A stretch of DNA of 52,670 nt from Nemertoderma westbladi (GCA_032718475.1 JAUCBJ010007915.1:1-52670); one strand, 5' to 3'. Numbered from the stretch's first letter, positions 11,009 through 22,206 are shown. The notes: generated by a model not told the origin, from the letters alone. Numbers and translations are program-made.

Positions 11009-14000
11009 GATACAGATCCATTCAGAGTTTTAGTCCTCCAGGGTGACACAGATCCATTCAAAGTTTTAGTCCTCCAGGGTGACACAGATCCATTCAAAGT
11101 TTTAGTCCTCCAGGGAGACACAGATCCATTCAAAGTTTTAGTCTTCCAAGGTGACACAGATCCATTCAAAGTTTTAGTCCTCCAGGGAGACACAGATCCT
11201 TTCAAAGTTTTAGTCCTCCAGGGTGACACAGATCCATTCAAAGTTTTAGTCCTCCAGGGAGACGCAGATCCATTCAAAGTTTTAGTCCTCCAGGGAGACA
11301 AAGATCCATTCAAAGTTTTAGTCCTCCAGGGTGACACAGATCCATTCAAAGTTTTAGTCCTCCAGGGTGACACAGATCCATTCAAAGTTTTAGTCCTCCA
11401 GGATGACACAGATCCATTCAAAGTTTTAGTCCTCCAGGGAGATACAGATCCATTCAAAGTTTTAGTCCTCCAGGGTGACACAGATCCATTCAAAGTTTTA
11501 GTCCTCCAGGGTGACACAGATCCATTCAAAGTTTTTGTCCTCCAGGGTGACACAGATCCATTCAAAGTTTTAGTCCTCCAGGGAGACACAGATCCATACA
11601 AAGTTTTAGTCCTCCAGGGAGACAAAGATCCATTCAAAGTTTTAGTCCTCCAGGGAGACAAAGATCCATTCAAAGTTTTAGTCCTCCAGGGTGACACAGA
11701 TCCATTCAAAGTTTTAGTCCTCCAGGGTGACACAGATCCATTCAAAGTTTTAGTCCTCCAGGGTGACACAGATCCATTCAAAGTTTTAGTCCTCCAGGGT
11801 GACACAGATCCATTCAAAGTTTTTGTCCTCCAGGGTGACACAGATCCATTCAAAGTTTTTGTCCTCCAGGGTGACACAGATCCATTCAAAGTTTTAGTCC
11901 TCCAGGGTGACACAGATCCATTCAAAGTTTTAGTCCTCCAAGGTGACACAGTTCCATTCAAAGTTTTAATCCTCCAGGGAGACACAGATCCATTCAAAGT
12001 TTTAGTCCTCCAAGGTGACACAGTTCCATTCAAAGTTTTAATCCTCCAGGGAGACACAGATCCATTCAAAGTTTTAGTCCTCCAAGGTGACACAGTTCCA
12101 GTCAAAGTTATAGTCCTCCAGGGAGACAAAGATCCATTCAAAGTTTTAGTCCTCCAAGGTGACACAGATCCATTCAAAGTTTTAGTCCTCCAGGGAGACA
12201 CAGATCCATTCAAAGTTTTAGTCCTCCAGGGTGAAACAGATCCATTCAAAGTTTTAGTCCTCCAGGGAGACACAGACCCATTCAAAGTTTTAGTTCTCCA
12301 AGGTGACACAGACCCATTCAAAGTTTTAGTCCTCCAGGGAGACACAGATCCTTTCAAAGTTTTAGTCCTCCAGGGTGACACAGATCCATTCAAAGTTTTA
12401 GTCCTCCAGGGAGACGCAGATCCATTCAAAGTTTTAGTCCTCCAGGGTGACACAGATCCATTCAAAGTTTTAGCCCCCCAAGGAGACACAGATCCATTCA
12501 AAGTTTTTGTCCTCCAGGGTGACACAGATCCATTCAAAGTTTTAGTCCTCCAGGGTGACACAGATCCATTCAAAGTTTTAGTCCTCCAGGGAGACAAAGA
12601 TCCATTCAAAGTTTTAATCCTCCAGGGTGACACAGATCCATTCAAAGTTTTAGTCCTCCAAGGTGACACAGATCCATTCAAAGTTTTAGTCCTCCAGGGT
12701 GAAACAGATCCATTCAAAGTTTTAGTCCTCCAGGGAGACACAGACCCATTCAAAGTTTTAGTTCTCCAAGGTGACACAGATCCATTCAAAGTTTTAGTCC
12801 TCCAAGGTGACACAGTTCCAGTCAAAGTTATAGTCCTCCAGGGAGACAAAGATCCATTCAAAGTTTTAGTCCTCCAAGGTGACACAGATCCATTCAAAGC
12901 TTTAGTCCTCCAGGGAGACACAGATCCATTCAAAGTTTTAGTCCTCCAGGAGGAAACAGATCCATTCAAAGTTTTAGTCCTCCAGGGAGACACAGACCCA
13001 TTCAAAGTTTTAGTTCTCCAAGGTGACACAGACCCATTCAAAGTTTTAGTCCTCCAGGGAGACACAGATCCTTTCAAAGTTTTAGTCCTCCAGGGTGACA
13101 CAGATCCATTCAAAGTTTTAGTCCTCCAGGGTGACACAGATCCATTCAAAGTTTTTGTCCTCCAGGGTGACACAGATCCATTCAAAGTTTTAGTCCTCCA
13201 GGGAGACACAGATCCATTCAAAGTTTTAGTCCTCCAGGGAGACAAAGATCCATTCAAAGTTTTAGTCCTCCAGGGTGACACAGATCCATTCAAAGTTTTA
13301 GTCCTCCAGGGTGACACAGATCCATTCAAAGTTTTAGTCCTCCAGGGTGACACAGATCCATTCAAAGTTTTAGTCCTCCAGGGTGACACAGATCCATTCA
13401 AAGTTTTTGTCCTCCAGGGTGACACAGATCCATTCAAAGTTTTAGTCCTCCAGGGAGACACAGATCCATTCAAAGTTTTAGTCCTCCAAGGTGACACAGA
13501 TCCATTCAAAGTTTTAGTTCTCCAGGGAGACACAGATCTATTCAAAGTTTTAGTCCTCCAGGGAGACACAGATCCATTCAAAGTTTTAGTCCTCCAGGGT
13601 GACACAGATCCATTCATAGTTTTAGTCCTCCAGGGTGACACAGATCCATTCAAAGTATTAGTCCTCCAAGGTGACACAGATCCATTCAAAGTTTTAGTCC
13701 TTCAGGGTGACACAGATCCATTCAAAGTATTAGTCCTCCAAGGTGACACAGATCCATTCAAAGTTTTTATCCTCCAAGGTAACACAGATCCATTCAAAGT
13801 TTTAGTCCTCCAGGGAGACACAGATCCATTCAAAGTTTTAGTCCTCCAGGGAGACACAGATCCATTCAAAGTTTTAGTCCTCCAGGGAGACACAGATCCA
13901 TTCAAAGTTTTAGTCCTCCAGGGTGACACAGATCCATTCAAAGTATTAGTCCTCCAAGGTGACACAGATCCATTCAAAGTTTTTATCCTCCAAGGTAACA

Positions 14001-15797
14001 CAGATCCATTCAAAGTTTTAGTCCTCCAGGGAGACACAGATCCATTCATAGTTTTAGTCCTCCAGGGTGACACAGATCCATTCAAAGTATTAGTCCTCCA
14101 AGGTGACACAGATCCATTCAAAGTTTTAGTCCTTCAGGGTGACACAGATCCATTCAAAGTATTAGTCCTCCAAGGTGACACAGATCCATTCAAAGTTTTT
14201 ATCCTCCAAGGTAACACAGATCCATTCAAAGTTTTAGTCCTCCAGGGAGACACAGATCCATTCAAAGTTTTAGTCCTCCAGGGAGACACAGATCCATTCA
14301 AAGTTTTAGTCCTCCAGGGAGACACAGATCCATTCAAAGTTTTAGTCCTCCAGGGAGACACAGATCCATTCAAAGTGTTAGTCCTCCAGGGTGACACAGA
14401 TCCATTCAAAGTTTTTGTCCTCCAGGGTGACACAGATCCATTCAAAGTTTTAGTCCTCCAGGGAGACACAGATCCATTCAAAGTTTTAGTCCTCCAGGGA
14501 GACAAAGATCCATTCAAAGTTTTTGTCCTCCAGGGTGACACAGATCCATTCAAAGTTTTAGTCCTCCAAGGTGACGCAGATCCATTCAAAGTTTTAGTCC
14601 TCCAAGGTGACGCAGATCCATTCAAAGTTTTAGCCCCCCAAGGAGACACAGATCCATTCAAAGTTTTAGTCCTCCAGGGTGACACAGATCCATTCAAAGT
14701 TTTAGTCCTCCAGGGTGACACAGATCCATTCAAAGTTTTAGTCATCCAGGGTGACACAGATCCATTCAAAGTTTTAGCCCCCCAAGGAGACACAGATCCA
14801 TTCAAAGTTTTAGTCCTCCAGGGTGACACAGATCCATTCAAAGTTTTAGTCCTCCAGGGTGACACAGATCCATTCAAAGTTTTAGTCCTCCAGGGTGACA
14901 CAGATCCATTCAAAGTTTTAGTCCTCCAGGGTGACACAGATCCATTCAAAGTTTTTGTCCTCCAGGGTGACACAGATCCATTCAAAGTTTTAGTCCTCCA
15001 GGGAGACACAGATCCATTCAAAGTTTTAGTCCTCCAAGGTGACACAGATCCATTCAAAGTTTTAGTTCTCCAGGGAGACACAGATCCATTCAAAGTTTTA
15101 GTCCTCCAGGGTGACACAGATCCATTCATAGTTTTAGTCCTCCAGGGTGACACAGATCCATTCAAAGTATTAGTCCTCCAAGGTGACACAGATCCATTCA
15201 AAGTTTTAGTCCTTCAGGGTGACACAGATCCATTCAAAGTATTAGTCCTCCAAGGTGACACAGATCCATTCAAAGTTTTTATCCTCCAAGGTAACACAGA
15301 TCCATTCAAAGTTTTAGTCCTCCAGGGAGACACAGATCCATTCAAAGTTTTAGTCCTCCAGGGAGACACAGATCCATTCAAAGTTTTAGTCCTCCAGGGA
15401 GACACAGATCCATTCAAAGTTTTAGTCCTCCAGGGAGACACAGATCCATTCAAAGTTTTAGTCCTCCAAGGTGACACAGATCCATTCAAAGTTTTAGTCC
15501 TTCAGGGTGACACAGATCCATTCAAAGTATTAGTCCTCCAAGGTGACACAGATCCATTCAAAGTTTTAGTCCTCCAGGGTGACACAGATCCATTCAAAGT
15601 TTTAGTCCTCCAGGGAGACAGATCCATTCAAAGTTTTAGTCCCCCAAGGAGACACAGATCCATTCAAAGTTTTAGTCCTCCAGGGAGACACAGATCAATT
15701 CAAAGTTTTAGTCCTCCAGGGAGACAGATCCATTCAAAGTTTTAGCCCCCCAAGGAGACACAGATCTATTCAAAGTTTTAGTCCTCCAGGGTGACAA
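11009..15797 (+). repeat. 36-bp minisatellite, about 130 units, derived from reverse transcriptase coding sequence
   Basis: A tandem array with a strict 36-bp unit (GACACAGATCCATTCAAAG followed by TTTTAGTCCTCCAGGGT). In one frame each unit encodes DTDPFKVLVLQG. Because 36 is a multiple of 3 and the unit has no stop, the plus strand is open for 1600 codons (10943-15745) and the minus strand for 924 (10915-13689). These ORFs are by-products of periodicity rather than evidence of a protein. Variants recur in blocks, giving higher-order structure: a GTTCCAGTCAAAGTTATAG variant recurs at exactly 720 bp (20 units), and CATTCATAG at 13611, 14043 and 15123 (12 and 30 units apart). Near the right end (15615-15770) some units lose 2 bp. 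Both flanks are the same LINE reverse transcriptase, and the unit matches its LQGD motif region. Confidence 0.95.
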
Positions 15798-16080
15798 AAC
15801 TTGCACCCCATATATTCATATTCATAATCGTGGTCGATTATAATCTACGCATGCCCTTAGATCACCATGATCATAATTGGGTGATGGTGACACCCCCTAC
15901 TGGCACAAGAAGTTGAGGAAATCCAGCAAAGTACCTTACTGATGTAGACTTTGATGAAGACTTAGGAGTACTCTCGGATTCACAAGGGGGAGCAATTTTA
16001 CCACTTAATAAAGGCAAAATACCTAGCCGTGTTTCAGCTAATACAGATGTTCCAGAAATCCCGGCACCAGCTGGCTCCAA
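15798..16080 (+). pseudogene. Non-LTR reverse transcriptase, continuation after the minisatellite
   Basis: The frame leaving the array reads VLQGD, then a degenerate equivalent of TLAPYLFIIVVDYVLRM (CTPYIFIF...VDYN). It continues VMVTPPTGTRS...KYLTDVDFDEDLGVLSDSQG, the palm motif C region (usually TDLDFADDIALLS). It aligns with the other LINE copy from about 8085 onward. It fades out near 16080 without the thumb and tail. Array and flanks are therefore one interrupted element, not two unrelated ones. Confidence 0.7.
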
Positions 16081-17593
16081 CTCAAGTTTTACAATAACAA
16101 TGTTCTATTATTTATGGTTATTGATCATGTCAAAAAATCAGGCGCTATGTTTTTCCGTACGTGGTAGTACAGGTAAACAGATGTGTAATGTGATGAACGC
16201 ATATGAGGAGTGACTGAGGAACCCAGAACCCAGTGCACAGTGTTTATAGATTCAATCTTTATAGATTGCGCAATAGTGATTTCTTATTGACTTTATTCCA
16301 TCCAGTTCATTTTTTGCGCCTTTTGCCGGATACCATAAATTAGCGGCAGAACATTTGACTGATGACGAGGGCAATGACATATTGGTAATCTCTTTCGGTT
16401 ATAAAAATAAAATCTATTGCCTTTTGTGCCTATACCTATTGGGCAAATGACTGCACCCCTTGACCTACTGTACCGGTACCTTACTATATCCTGGGACCAT
16501 GGTAGGATTGCTTTCAGTTTAGTTTGTTTTGCTGACACCTGCTTGAGGGGTACCGGTACAACAGCACACATTGAAATCGGCGTCATAAATCTGAGGAGGA
16601 TAATAATCTGGGTTTGTTTCAGATAATAATAATAATTAGTGGCTTTTAATCCCGGAAATATGTTCATTATTCTACTGAGGTATTGCTTTACTGTACAGTA
16701 CAGTGTACCGGTAAACACCCACATACCCAGTTAGAATCGCAAACATATTGGAGTAGTTGTTAATGGGGTACAAATATTGTGACAAAATTTATTGAACTTA
16801 GCACTTAGCTATTAATTATACATGAACTTATGAATAGATAGTGGTGTGTTGCTCGTGCAATACATTTAGCTGATATAATCAGCGGATTTACAACAAATTT
16901 TGTTCGAGTATAAAGTATAAACTGCTACACAGCTGTCAACCTACAATAAGTAAACCAAATAAATAATAATATTTGGATGTAATTCGCCTATAAACAACCA
17001 AATCTATTTTTTATGATTTATTTTATTCCAGTCAATTACTATACAACAGATAAACCCTAGCAGAACACTTGTTATTTGAATAAATGCTGGTACACTGCTA
17101 GATCTTAGCACTATAGCACCTTGCACACATATTACTCTCCATCAGGTAAGTAAGCGTCACAAATTATACAGACAGTGGGCACAAAGGCTAGATACTATTA
17201 GTCACATTTACATGCTATGACATGGACAATGGACATGCCTTACAAGCCTGTCTTTTATTGTATTAATAATGACGGCATCATCGTTAAACATTAAACCTCA
17301 CTCGCTGCCAATGATAAGTACATTCGTAACATGACTTAGAAAGGTGCTACTCTTCCCCCAGTGATTGAAATAGTTGAAACTTCATTATATTTAATTGCTA
17401 TAAAGTTCTTTGTTTATATACATTATACACCTTCAACAGTAGTAGATATGTAATTATGTTTTCCTATTTCAAATTACCGGTAAGAATTACAACGCGCCGG
17501 TGTGGGTATGTCTGGATATTTTGATCTTCATATATTCATAAGCGTGGTGGTTTTGTTTAATAATAAAATAAAGTTAATTTCATTTAGTTTAGA
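16081..17593. other. Intergenic DNA upstream of the fibrinogen-domain gene
   Basis: No recognised gene. A 143-codon minus-strand frame (16293-16724) has no family resemblance and is tyrosine- and basic-rich, so I do not call it. Several TACCGGTA palindromes occur. The last bases before the start codon at 17594 (TTTCATTTAGTTTAG) resemble a 3' splice site, so the gene may have an upstream 5' UTR exon and its promoter may lie further left. Confidence 0.4.
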
Positions 17594-18685
17594 ATGGCAA
17601 CCAACGTTGAAGATAATCTCCATCTTGAGGTATACGGAGAAACCGAGGTCAAAGATGAAGCGTTAGATTATGACGAGGTTAAAGGAGTTTGTAATGAAGC
17701 TAAAAAGGAAAGACCAAATCCTCTACTGTTACTGCTTAGAAGATGGTGGATTGCGATTGTTGTTATAGTGGCTGTGGCCTTGTTATTTGGGCTAGCAGTA
17801 CATTTGGGAACTTCATATACTTTCCTCCGTAAAGTATCAGACAAGATGAACGACTTAGATAATAAACTATCTGACATGATGACGAATATGAATACCAAAT
17901 TATCTGATAAAATTAGTGACTTGGATTATAAAATGCTGAAAAAGCTAGAAGGATATGACGATAAACTTACCTATAAGATTTCAGAATTGGACAAAAAACT
18001 ATCAGATACAAATACCGACTTAGTAGAAATGTTGCAGCGTTTCCATCCCATTTTAGTTTGCTTGGATACCAATGTAAACACCACTGAGGTCGTAGACCAC
18101 CCGTATGGCCTGAATAATATGATCCGTTGCGACAACTCGATACCTGGTGGTCCTTGGTTAGTAATTCAAAGACGTATCGACGGAACGACGGTATTCTATA
18201 GAGGTTGGGACGAATATGTGTCCGGTTTCGGCGATCTACGCACAAATTTCTGGTTAGGTTTGGAGAATATCTACGAATTAAGCAAAGGCGGTGTTGTACT
18301 GAGAGTGGATCTATGGTACAACGGCACATACGAATATGCAGAATACAGAAACTTTCGGCTGGGCGACGCGTCTACTAACTACACACTGCAGATTTCCGGG
18401 TACAATGGAACAGCTGGGGATTCCATATTGACTGGGAACTCAAGTAATCATTATAACCTCAACGGTTTTGCTTTCTCTACTTATGACAAGGATAACGACG
18501 ACTATGACTATAACTGCGCCGAGTACCACCAGGGGGCGTGGTGGTATAGGTTCTGCAGCAACTCCAACCTAAATGGTCTGTACGACTACGGGGAGGAGTT
18601 CTTTAAGGGACCTTATTGGCGGACATTCTCTGACACTGGCCACTCAATCGCCATGGATCGAGTCGAAATGAAGATTAGAGCTTAG
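17594..18685 (+). CDS. Type II membrane protein with coiled coil and fibrinogen C-terminal domain
   Basis: 363 residues in one exon. An acidic cytoplasmic N-terminus (1-48), a basic pair (49-50) followed by a hydrophobic segment about 51-70 (WWIAIVVIVAVALLFGLAV), a coiled-coil stalk about 80-148 with KLSD/KISDLD repeats, and a fibrinogen-related domain about 152-363. Diagnostic motifs are GGPWLVIQRRIDG, WDEYVSGFG, NFWLGLENIYELS, GYNGTAGDS, the Ca-site-like DKDNDDYDYNC, GAWWYRFC and SNLNGLY. Four cysteines (156, 179, 308, 321) fit the two canonical disulfides. NGT, NYT and NSS are possible N-glycosylation sites. Known relatives (FIBCD1, ficolin-like receptors) bind acetylated or carbohydrate ligands as oligomers in recognition of microbes. 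The start of the fibrinogen domain is shorter than usual, with no clear SGVY...P segment. The ATG follows a splice-acceptor-like sequence. An ATTAAA signal lies about 75 bp after the stop. Confidence 0.88.
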   Translation: MATNVEDNLHLEVYGETEVKDEALDYDEVKGVCNEAKKERPNPLLLLLRRWWIAIVVIVAVALLFGLAVHLGTSYTFLRKVSDKMNDLDNKLSDMMTNMNTKLSDKISDLDYKMLKKLEGYDDKLTYKISELDKKLSDTNTDLVEMLQRFHPILVCLDTNVNTTEVVDHPYGLNNMIRCDNSIPGGPWLVIQRRIDGTTVFYRGWDEYVSGFGDLRTNFWLGLENIYELSKGGVVLRVDLWYNGTYEYAEYRNFRLGDASTNYTLQISGYNGTAGDSILTGNSSNHYNLNGFAFSTYDKDNDDYDYNCAEYHQGAWWYRFCSNSNLNGLYDYGEEFFKGPYWRTFSDTGHSIAMDRVEMKIRA

Positions 18686-18915
18686 TGACGCATCGTTTAA
18701 GATTGAGATTCTCTAATTATATATAAATTTTATGCAGATTTACTAAGTATTTTATTCAATTAAAAATTCCTTTTGGAAGGAAACACTTTTTGTCCCTAAT
18801 GTTAATTAACCGAAATTCAACTATTCTGCCTGATTGTGTCGAGTTTTGGACGAGATGTACGAAGATTGTATGAATTACAATCAATTGAAACTAGTAATGA
18901 GGAGTTACATAGCAC
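18686..18915. other. 3' UTR and flank of the fibrinogen-domain gene
   Basis: Short stretch between the stop codon and the outer element. It contains an ATTAAA polyadenylation-like signal at 18759-18764, so the retroelement lies just beyond the probable transcript end. Confidence 0.4.
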
Positions 18916-18920
18916 TGTAG
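18916..18920. repeat. Left target-site duplication of the outer element (TGTAG)
   Basis: Five bases directly before the left LTR. The right counterpart at 50154-50158 is TGTGG, one mismatch. That site lies in a TACTGTAG microsatellite, where change is easy. Confidence 0.55.
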
Positions 18921-19477
18921 TGTTAGCGTATTCAATTCCGCTAACACCCCACAAAGTAAGCCGTTAAGCAATATTGGGGGCCACGAGGTTGGGTAATCAA
19001 CCACTCGTGCCACCCCAACAAAGTGGGAAGGAGAAACACACAATAGGGGTCAGGGGCCACACCCCTGACCGAGAGAGAGCAGCAGGAGTGAAGGGAAACA
19101 CTCCAAAGGGCGCCAACAGGGATATTAGCCAATGGGGGGCAGGCACCGGCTAGGTACCGCAATAACGGCCAAACCGTGCAATGTATATTATTAGGTATCA
19201 GTGATTCTTAGTTCAGTTATCTCATTGTGTTAGTCAGTTAGCTAGGGTAGAGCGGAGACTTCTATTACCGTCCTCACCTACCACCATTATCTGTACATAC
19301 CGTAGTACTTCAATTGTTATCTATCCATTTTATACTATACCTATCTCAACGTTTATATTATACCTTCATACATATTACCGAACATCAGAACTCTTAACGA
19401 ACCTTTTCATATACACGGCGGGGACGCTTAGGTAGAAAACTCAAACGGATAAATTGGGATCCGTAGATCCCGTCACA
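18921..19477 (+). repeat. 5' LTR of the outer element (557 bp)
   Basis: TGTTAGCG...CCGTCACA, the same length as the LTR at 49597-50153. Its first 190 bp hold four successive inverted repeats: TGTTAGCG/CGCTAACA (18921-18946), CACGAGGTTG/CAACCACTCGTG (18982-19009), GGTCAGGGG/CCCCTGACC (19048-19070) and GGAGTG/CACTCC (19085-19104). No TGG-type primer binding site follows; the next bases are GTAATAGAATACC. Confidence 0.93.
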
Positions 19478-20728
19478 GTAATAGAATACCAGCTGCTACC
19501 CACAGTAATAGAAGCTATCGATCTAAAGATAAACTGCAAAGAGATGAGTGACGTTACGCCAACGCGGACCCCGGACGAAGAACTAACGATCCGCGAGGCC
19601 GCGACCAGACGGTATAGGCCTACGACGCCGGACCCATCGGTAACGGGTCATCCGGCAGTTCAAGGTGAGGGGGGCCGTCTGGAGCCGGAAATCGAGTTGA
19701 GAGAAGGAGAGAGCGAGGTGGAAGGAGAAAGAGACGAGTCGACACACGTCGGTCGACGTACCGATGTCACCGGCCAGCCACAGGCCGAGGGCGACGGACA
19801 GCCCACCGGAACGGCGACGGTGGGGCCGCCGGTACAACGTCGGACCCGGAGAGATGGAGGAGAGGTCGGCGACGAGGACATCGGGGTTTCTGATCGACTT
19901 CGACGGGCCTACAATGCGACCCAGAAGCTACTTAAGGAGGCCAAGGAGGGGGCGAGGATAGATGAGGTAAAGTTGACAACAGGACTAGGTGAGTCGGATA
20001 GACATTTTAGTTATCTAATGCGCTTCGGGCAGAGAGAACTGGCCAAGGAGAGAGCAAGAGGGGTTGCCGAGGAACTGTGTGACTTATGGCGGTGTAGGGG
20101 TATGCAACCTAACGTAGTGTACATAGGGCCATACTTAGTCGATGCCCGGGGTATAAAATCAGTGGGTTGGAGGAGACCTGAGGAGGGCGAATCCGAGGTT
20201 GACCCCGAGGATTCGGTCTCGTCAGTCGGGAGGAATTCCAGTTCCGGGAGGCGGGGGAGAGTTAGTAGATCGGGAAGGCGGAGGGAATCCGTCACAACCG
20301 ATAAGTCTGCTACATCCTCCGTAAAAGAAAGACGGGTGAGAGAGATAAACGCCACGTACCATCTCGACCTGATAGCGCAAGGTCAGAGAGAAGTAAATAG
20401 ACGGTTAGAGGAGGGGAGAATGCTACTAGATAAGTAAATGGAACTGATTAGAGAAACCGGAGAGAGGGCCGAAAGGGCCGCGAAAAGCCTTAGGGAGTGT
20501 GAGGAAATAGGGAGGAAGGAACAAGAGGAGCGTGAGGCGAGAGAGGAAAGCGAATGCAAGGAGCGTGAGGCGGAATGCAAGGAACGTGAGGCGAGAGAGA
20601 AAAGTGAACGCGAGGAGCGTGAGGTGAGAGAGAAAAGTGAACGCAAGGAGCGTGAGGCGAGAGAGGAAAATGAACGCAAAGAGCGTGAGGCGGAACGCAA
20701 GGAGCGTGAGGCGAGGCGAAGGGAGGCA

Positions 20729-20937
20729 GCTAGGAGAGAGGCGGAATTGGCCGACCAGAATGCACGGGAGGGTCGGGAGAGAATAGCAAGAGAGATGCTT
20801 GAGCGAAAAGAATTGGAAAAACGCCAAAGCGAGCTTATAGAATACAAAACTAGACGCATGCGCGAGCTGGAACTGGCGTGGATAGGGGCGTCTGAGAGTG
20901 GGACTGGCTCGAATATTTTCAAGGAGCCAAGGGCCGT
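20729..20937 (+). repeat. Start of tandem-duplication unit 1 in outer gag
   Basis: This segment, from AGCTAGGAGAGAGGCGG to the insertion point, is repeated nearly identically at 37985-38194. Together with 36949-37985 it makes unit 1 of a 1.25-kb tandem duplication. Unit 2 is 37986-39240. Confidence 0.85.
20933..20937. repeat. Left target-site duplication of the nested element (GCCGT)
   Basis: Identical to 36944-36948 on the other side of the nested element. The uninterrupted target is preserved in duplication unit 2 at about 38190, where GGGCCGTGG is continuous. Confidence 0.95.
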
Positions 20938-22196
20938 TGTACGCGCTTTTGAAGACCTTTAGCAGTTTAACCTGCCAAAATTTATATGTCTTTTGGTTTA
21001 TAAATAGACTTTAGAAGATGACAAATATTTAATACCAATAAACACAACATTAGCAGAAGCCAGCCTAGTGCGCGTCCATTCACCCGCTGGATATACCCGG
21101 GAGACTGGATTCTGAGGGCTTAGATTATTATTGCAGTGTAAGCTTACTGTACTGTATTATTCGATTGATCGTTAATAAATAATTTCTGACTAATATTATT
21201 CACTTTCGGGAAATATTAACAGTTCCTTTAGGACGTGGCGCTCTATCTAGGTAAACAGAGATATGACTTATACTAATCACAACGGCAAGTCGGTAAGGCT
21301 TATGATTCACGTATGAGGCGCATTCTTTAGGAAATGCTTAGTTATCAATCATAATCATGCACACTACCGGTAACACACAATACTGCCCACTAATTTGCCG
21401 ACCGTCAATGATTTTTATCATATATAAAGAGAACAGCAACGGACCAATGTAGTGCTTATCAAATAGCATTAAATTCACTACATACACAATAATATAAGTC
21501 GCAATCGCTATATATAACCCGTCTCTCTAACCTGTAGTGTATCAAGAAAATTGGGAAATTTGGGTTCTTTATAAATATTCTCCAAATAATATTCAACCAA
21601 ACAATAGCAAATAGCAGTATAATAATGTATATTGAACCGATAATGTAAGACTGAATTGCGATCAGTTGATATGATTAGATAAGATATGATAACAGTTATA
21701 CGCTCTATAATTTAAGCCTACTAATGTTTCTTCTAAAGTATGAAAACGAATTGACTCTAGAGCCGGTGTTCCTGGCCTAGATAGCAACAACACAACAGTA
21801 TCAAAAAACAGTAAGACTGAACACTCCTAGTATGATCGACCGAATATCTACACGTCGACAGAAAAAATCGCTCTGATTGGCTCAAGCCAAACAAAGAACC
21901 ATGCGTCCAATGGCTGTTTCCATGCCAGCAACCAGCTGCTAGATGTCGCAATCTGAATCATCACGGCTAAGCTGTGAAAGGTATTTGGTGCATTGCAGGT
22001 TTTTTGCCTTACCATGTCCGCCAAAACACGTATATAGCAGAATGACTTTTATGTCCGTTAAAACACCTATAACGGTACCTTGCGGGCGAGGAGAATATAT
22101 ATATAGTTATAGAGCCTTTTAGAGTATTCCAGCGCCTAGGGGGGAAACTGGATTGCGAAGCAAAAGGGCCAGTTATATCCCACAGAAGCTTTTACA
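20938..22196 (-). repeat. 3' LTR of the nested element (1259 bp)
   Basis: TGTACGCGC...CTTTTACA. It is identical to 35685-36943 except at 21854 as far as I can see. A polypurine-like CTGGGAGCGG (minus strand, 22197-22206) abuts its internal edge. Short ORFs inside the LTR are not genes. Confidence 0.96.
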
Positions 22197-22206
22197 CCGC
22201 TCCCAG
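22197..22206 (-). other. Polypurine tract of the nested element
   Basis: On the minus strand CTGGGAGCGG lies directly before the 3' LTR, the position where plus-strand DNA synthesis is primed. The outer element has GGGGGGGAG in the same position. Confidence 0.6.

Larger units (their letters stand above)
19544..20937 (+). pseudogene. Outer-element Gag, N-terminal part, cut by the nested insertion
   Basis: Starts at ATG 19544 (MSDVTPTRTPDEE), 66 bp after the LTR. Earlier in-frame TTG is not a credible start. Residues 1-298 are acidic, low-complexity and then partly ordered. An in-frame TAA at 20435-20437 is followed at once by ATG in the same frame, and the frame runs on as a Glu/Arg/Lys-rich coiled coil built on KEREAREKSE-type repeats to 20937. 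There the nested element's LTR begins, and the coding sequence resumes at 36949. Known role: Gag forms the particle; the N-terminal coiled coil probably mediates assembly. The nested element's Gag also has a repeat-built coiled coil, of different composition (Ala/Glu). Confidence 0.75.

Noticed and set aside
10915-13689. 924-codon minus-strand ORF through the 36-bp array
   Set aside because: It is the antisense shadow of a stop-free multiple-of-3 repeat; no independent coding evidence.
11009-15797. CRISPR-like regular array
   Set aside because: Units abut with no spacers, the genome is eukaryotic, and the unit matches the flanking reverse transcriptase.
16293-16724. 143-codon minus-strand ORF
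   Set aside because: No homology or domain and it lies in low-complexity intergenic DNA; probably chance.
19454-19543. Upstream TTG start for outer gag, overlapping the LTR end
   Set aside because: Eukaryotic initiation at TTG is not credible; ATG 19544 fits the leader length and the MSD start of the nested Gag.
20383-20922. Ser/Leu-rich minus-strand ORFs of up to 179 codons
   Set aside because: Antisense of the Glu/Arg coiled-coil repeats of outer gag.
21757-21951. 64-codon ORF in both nested LTRs
   Set aside because: Short, conserved only because the LTRs are near identical, and no domain.
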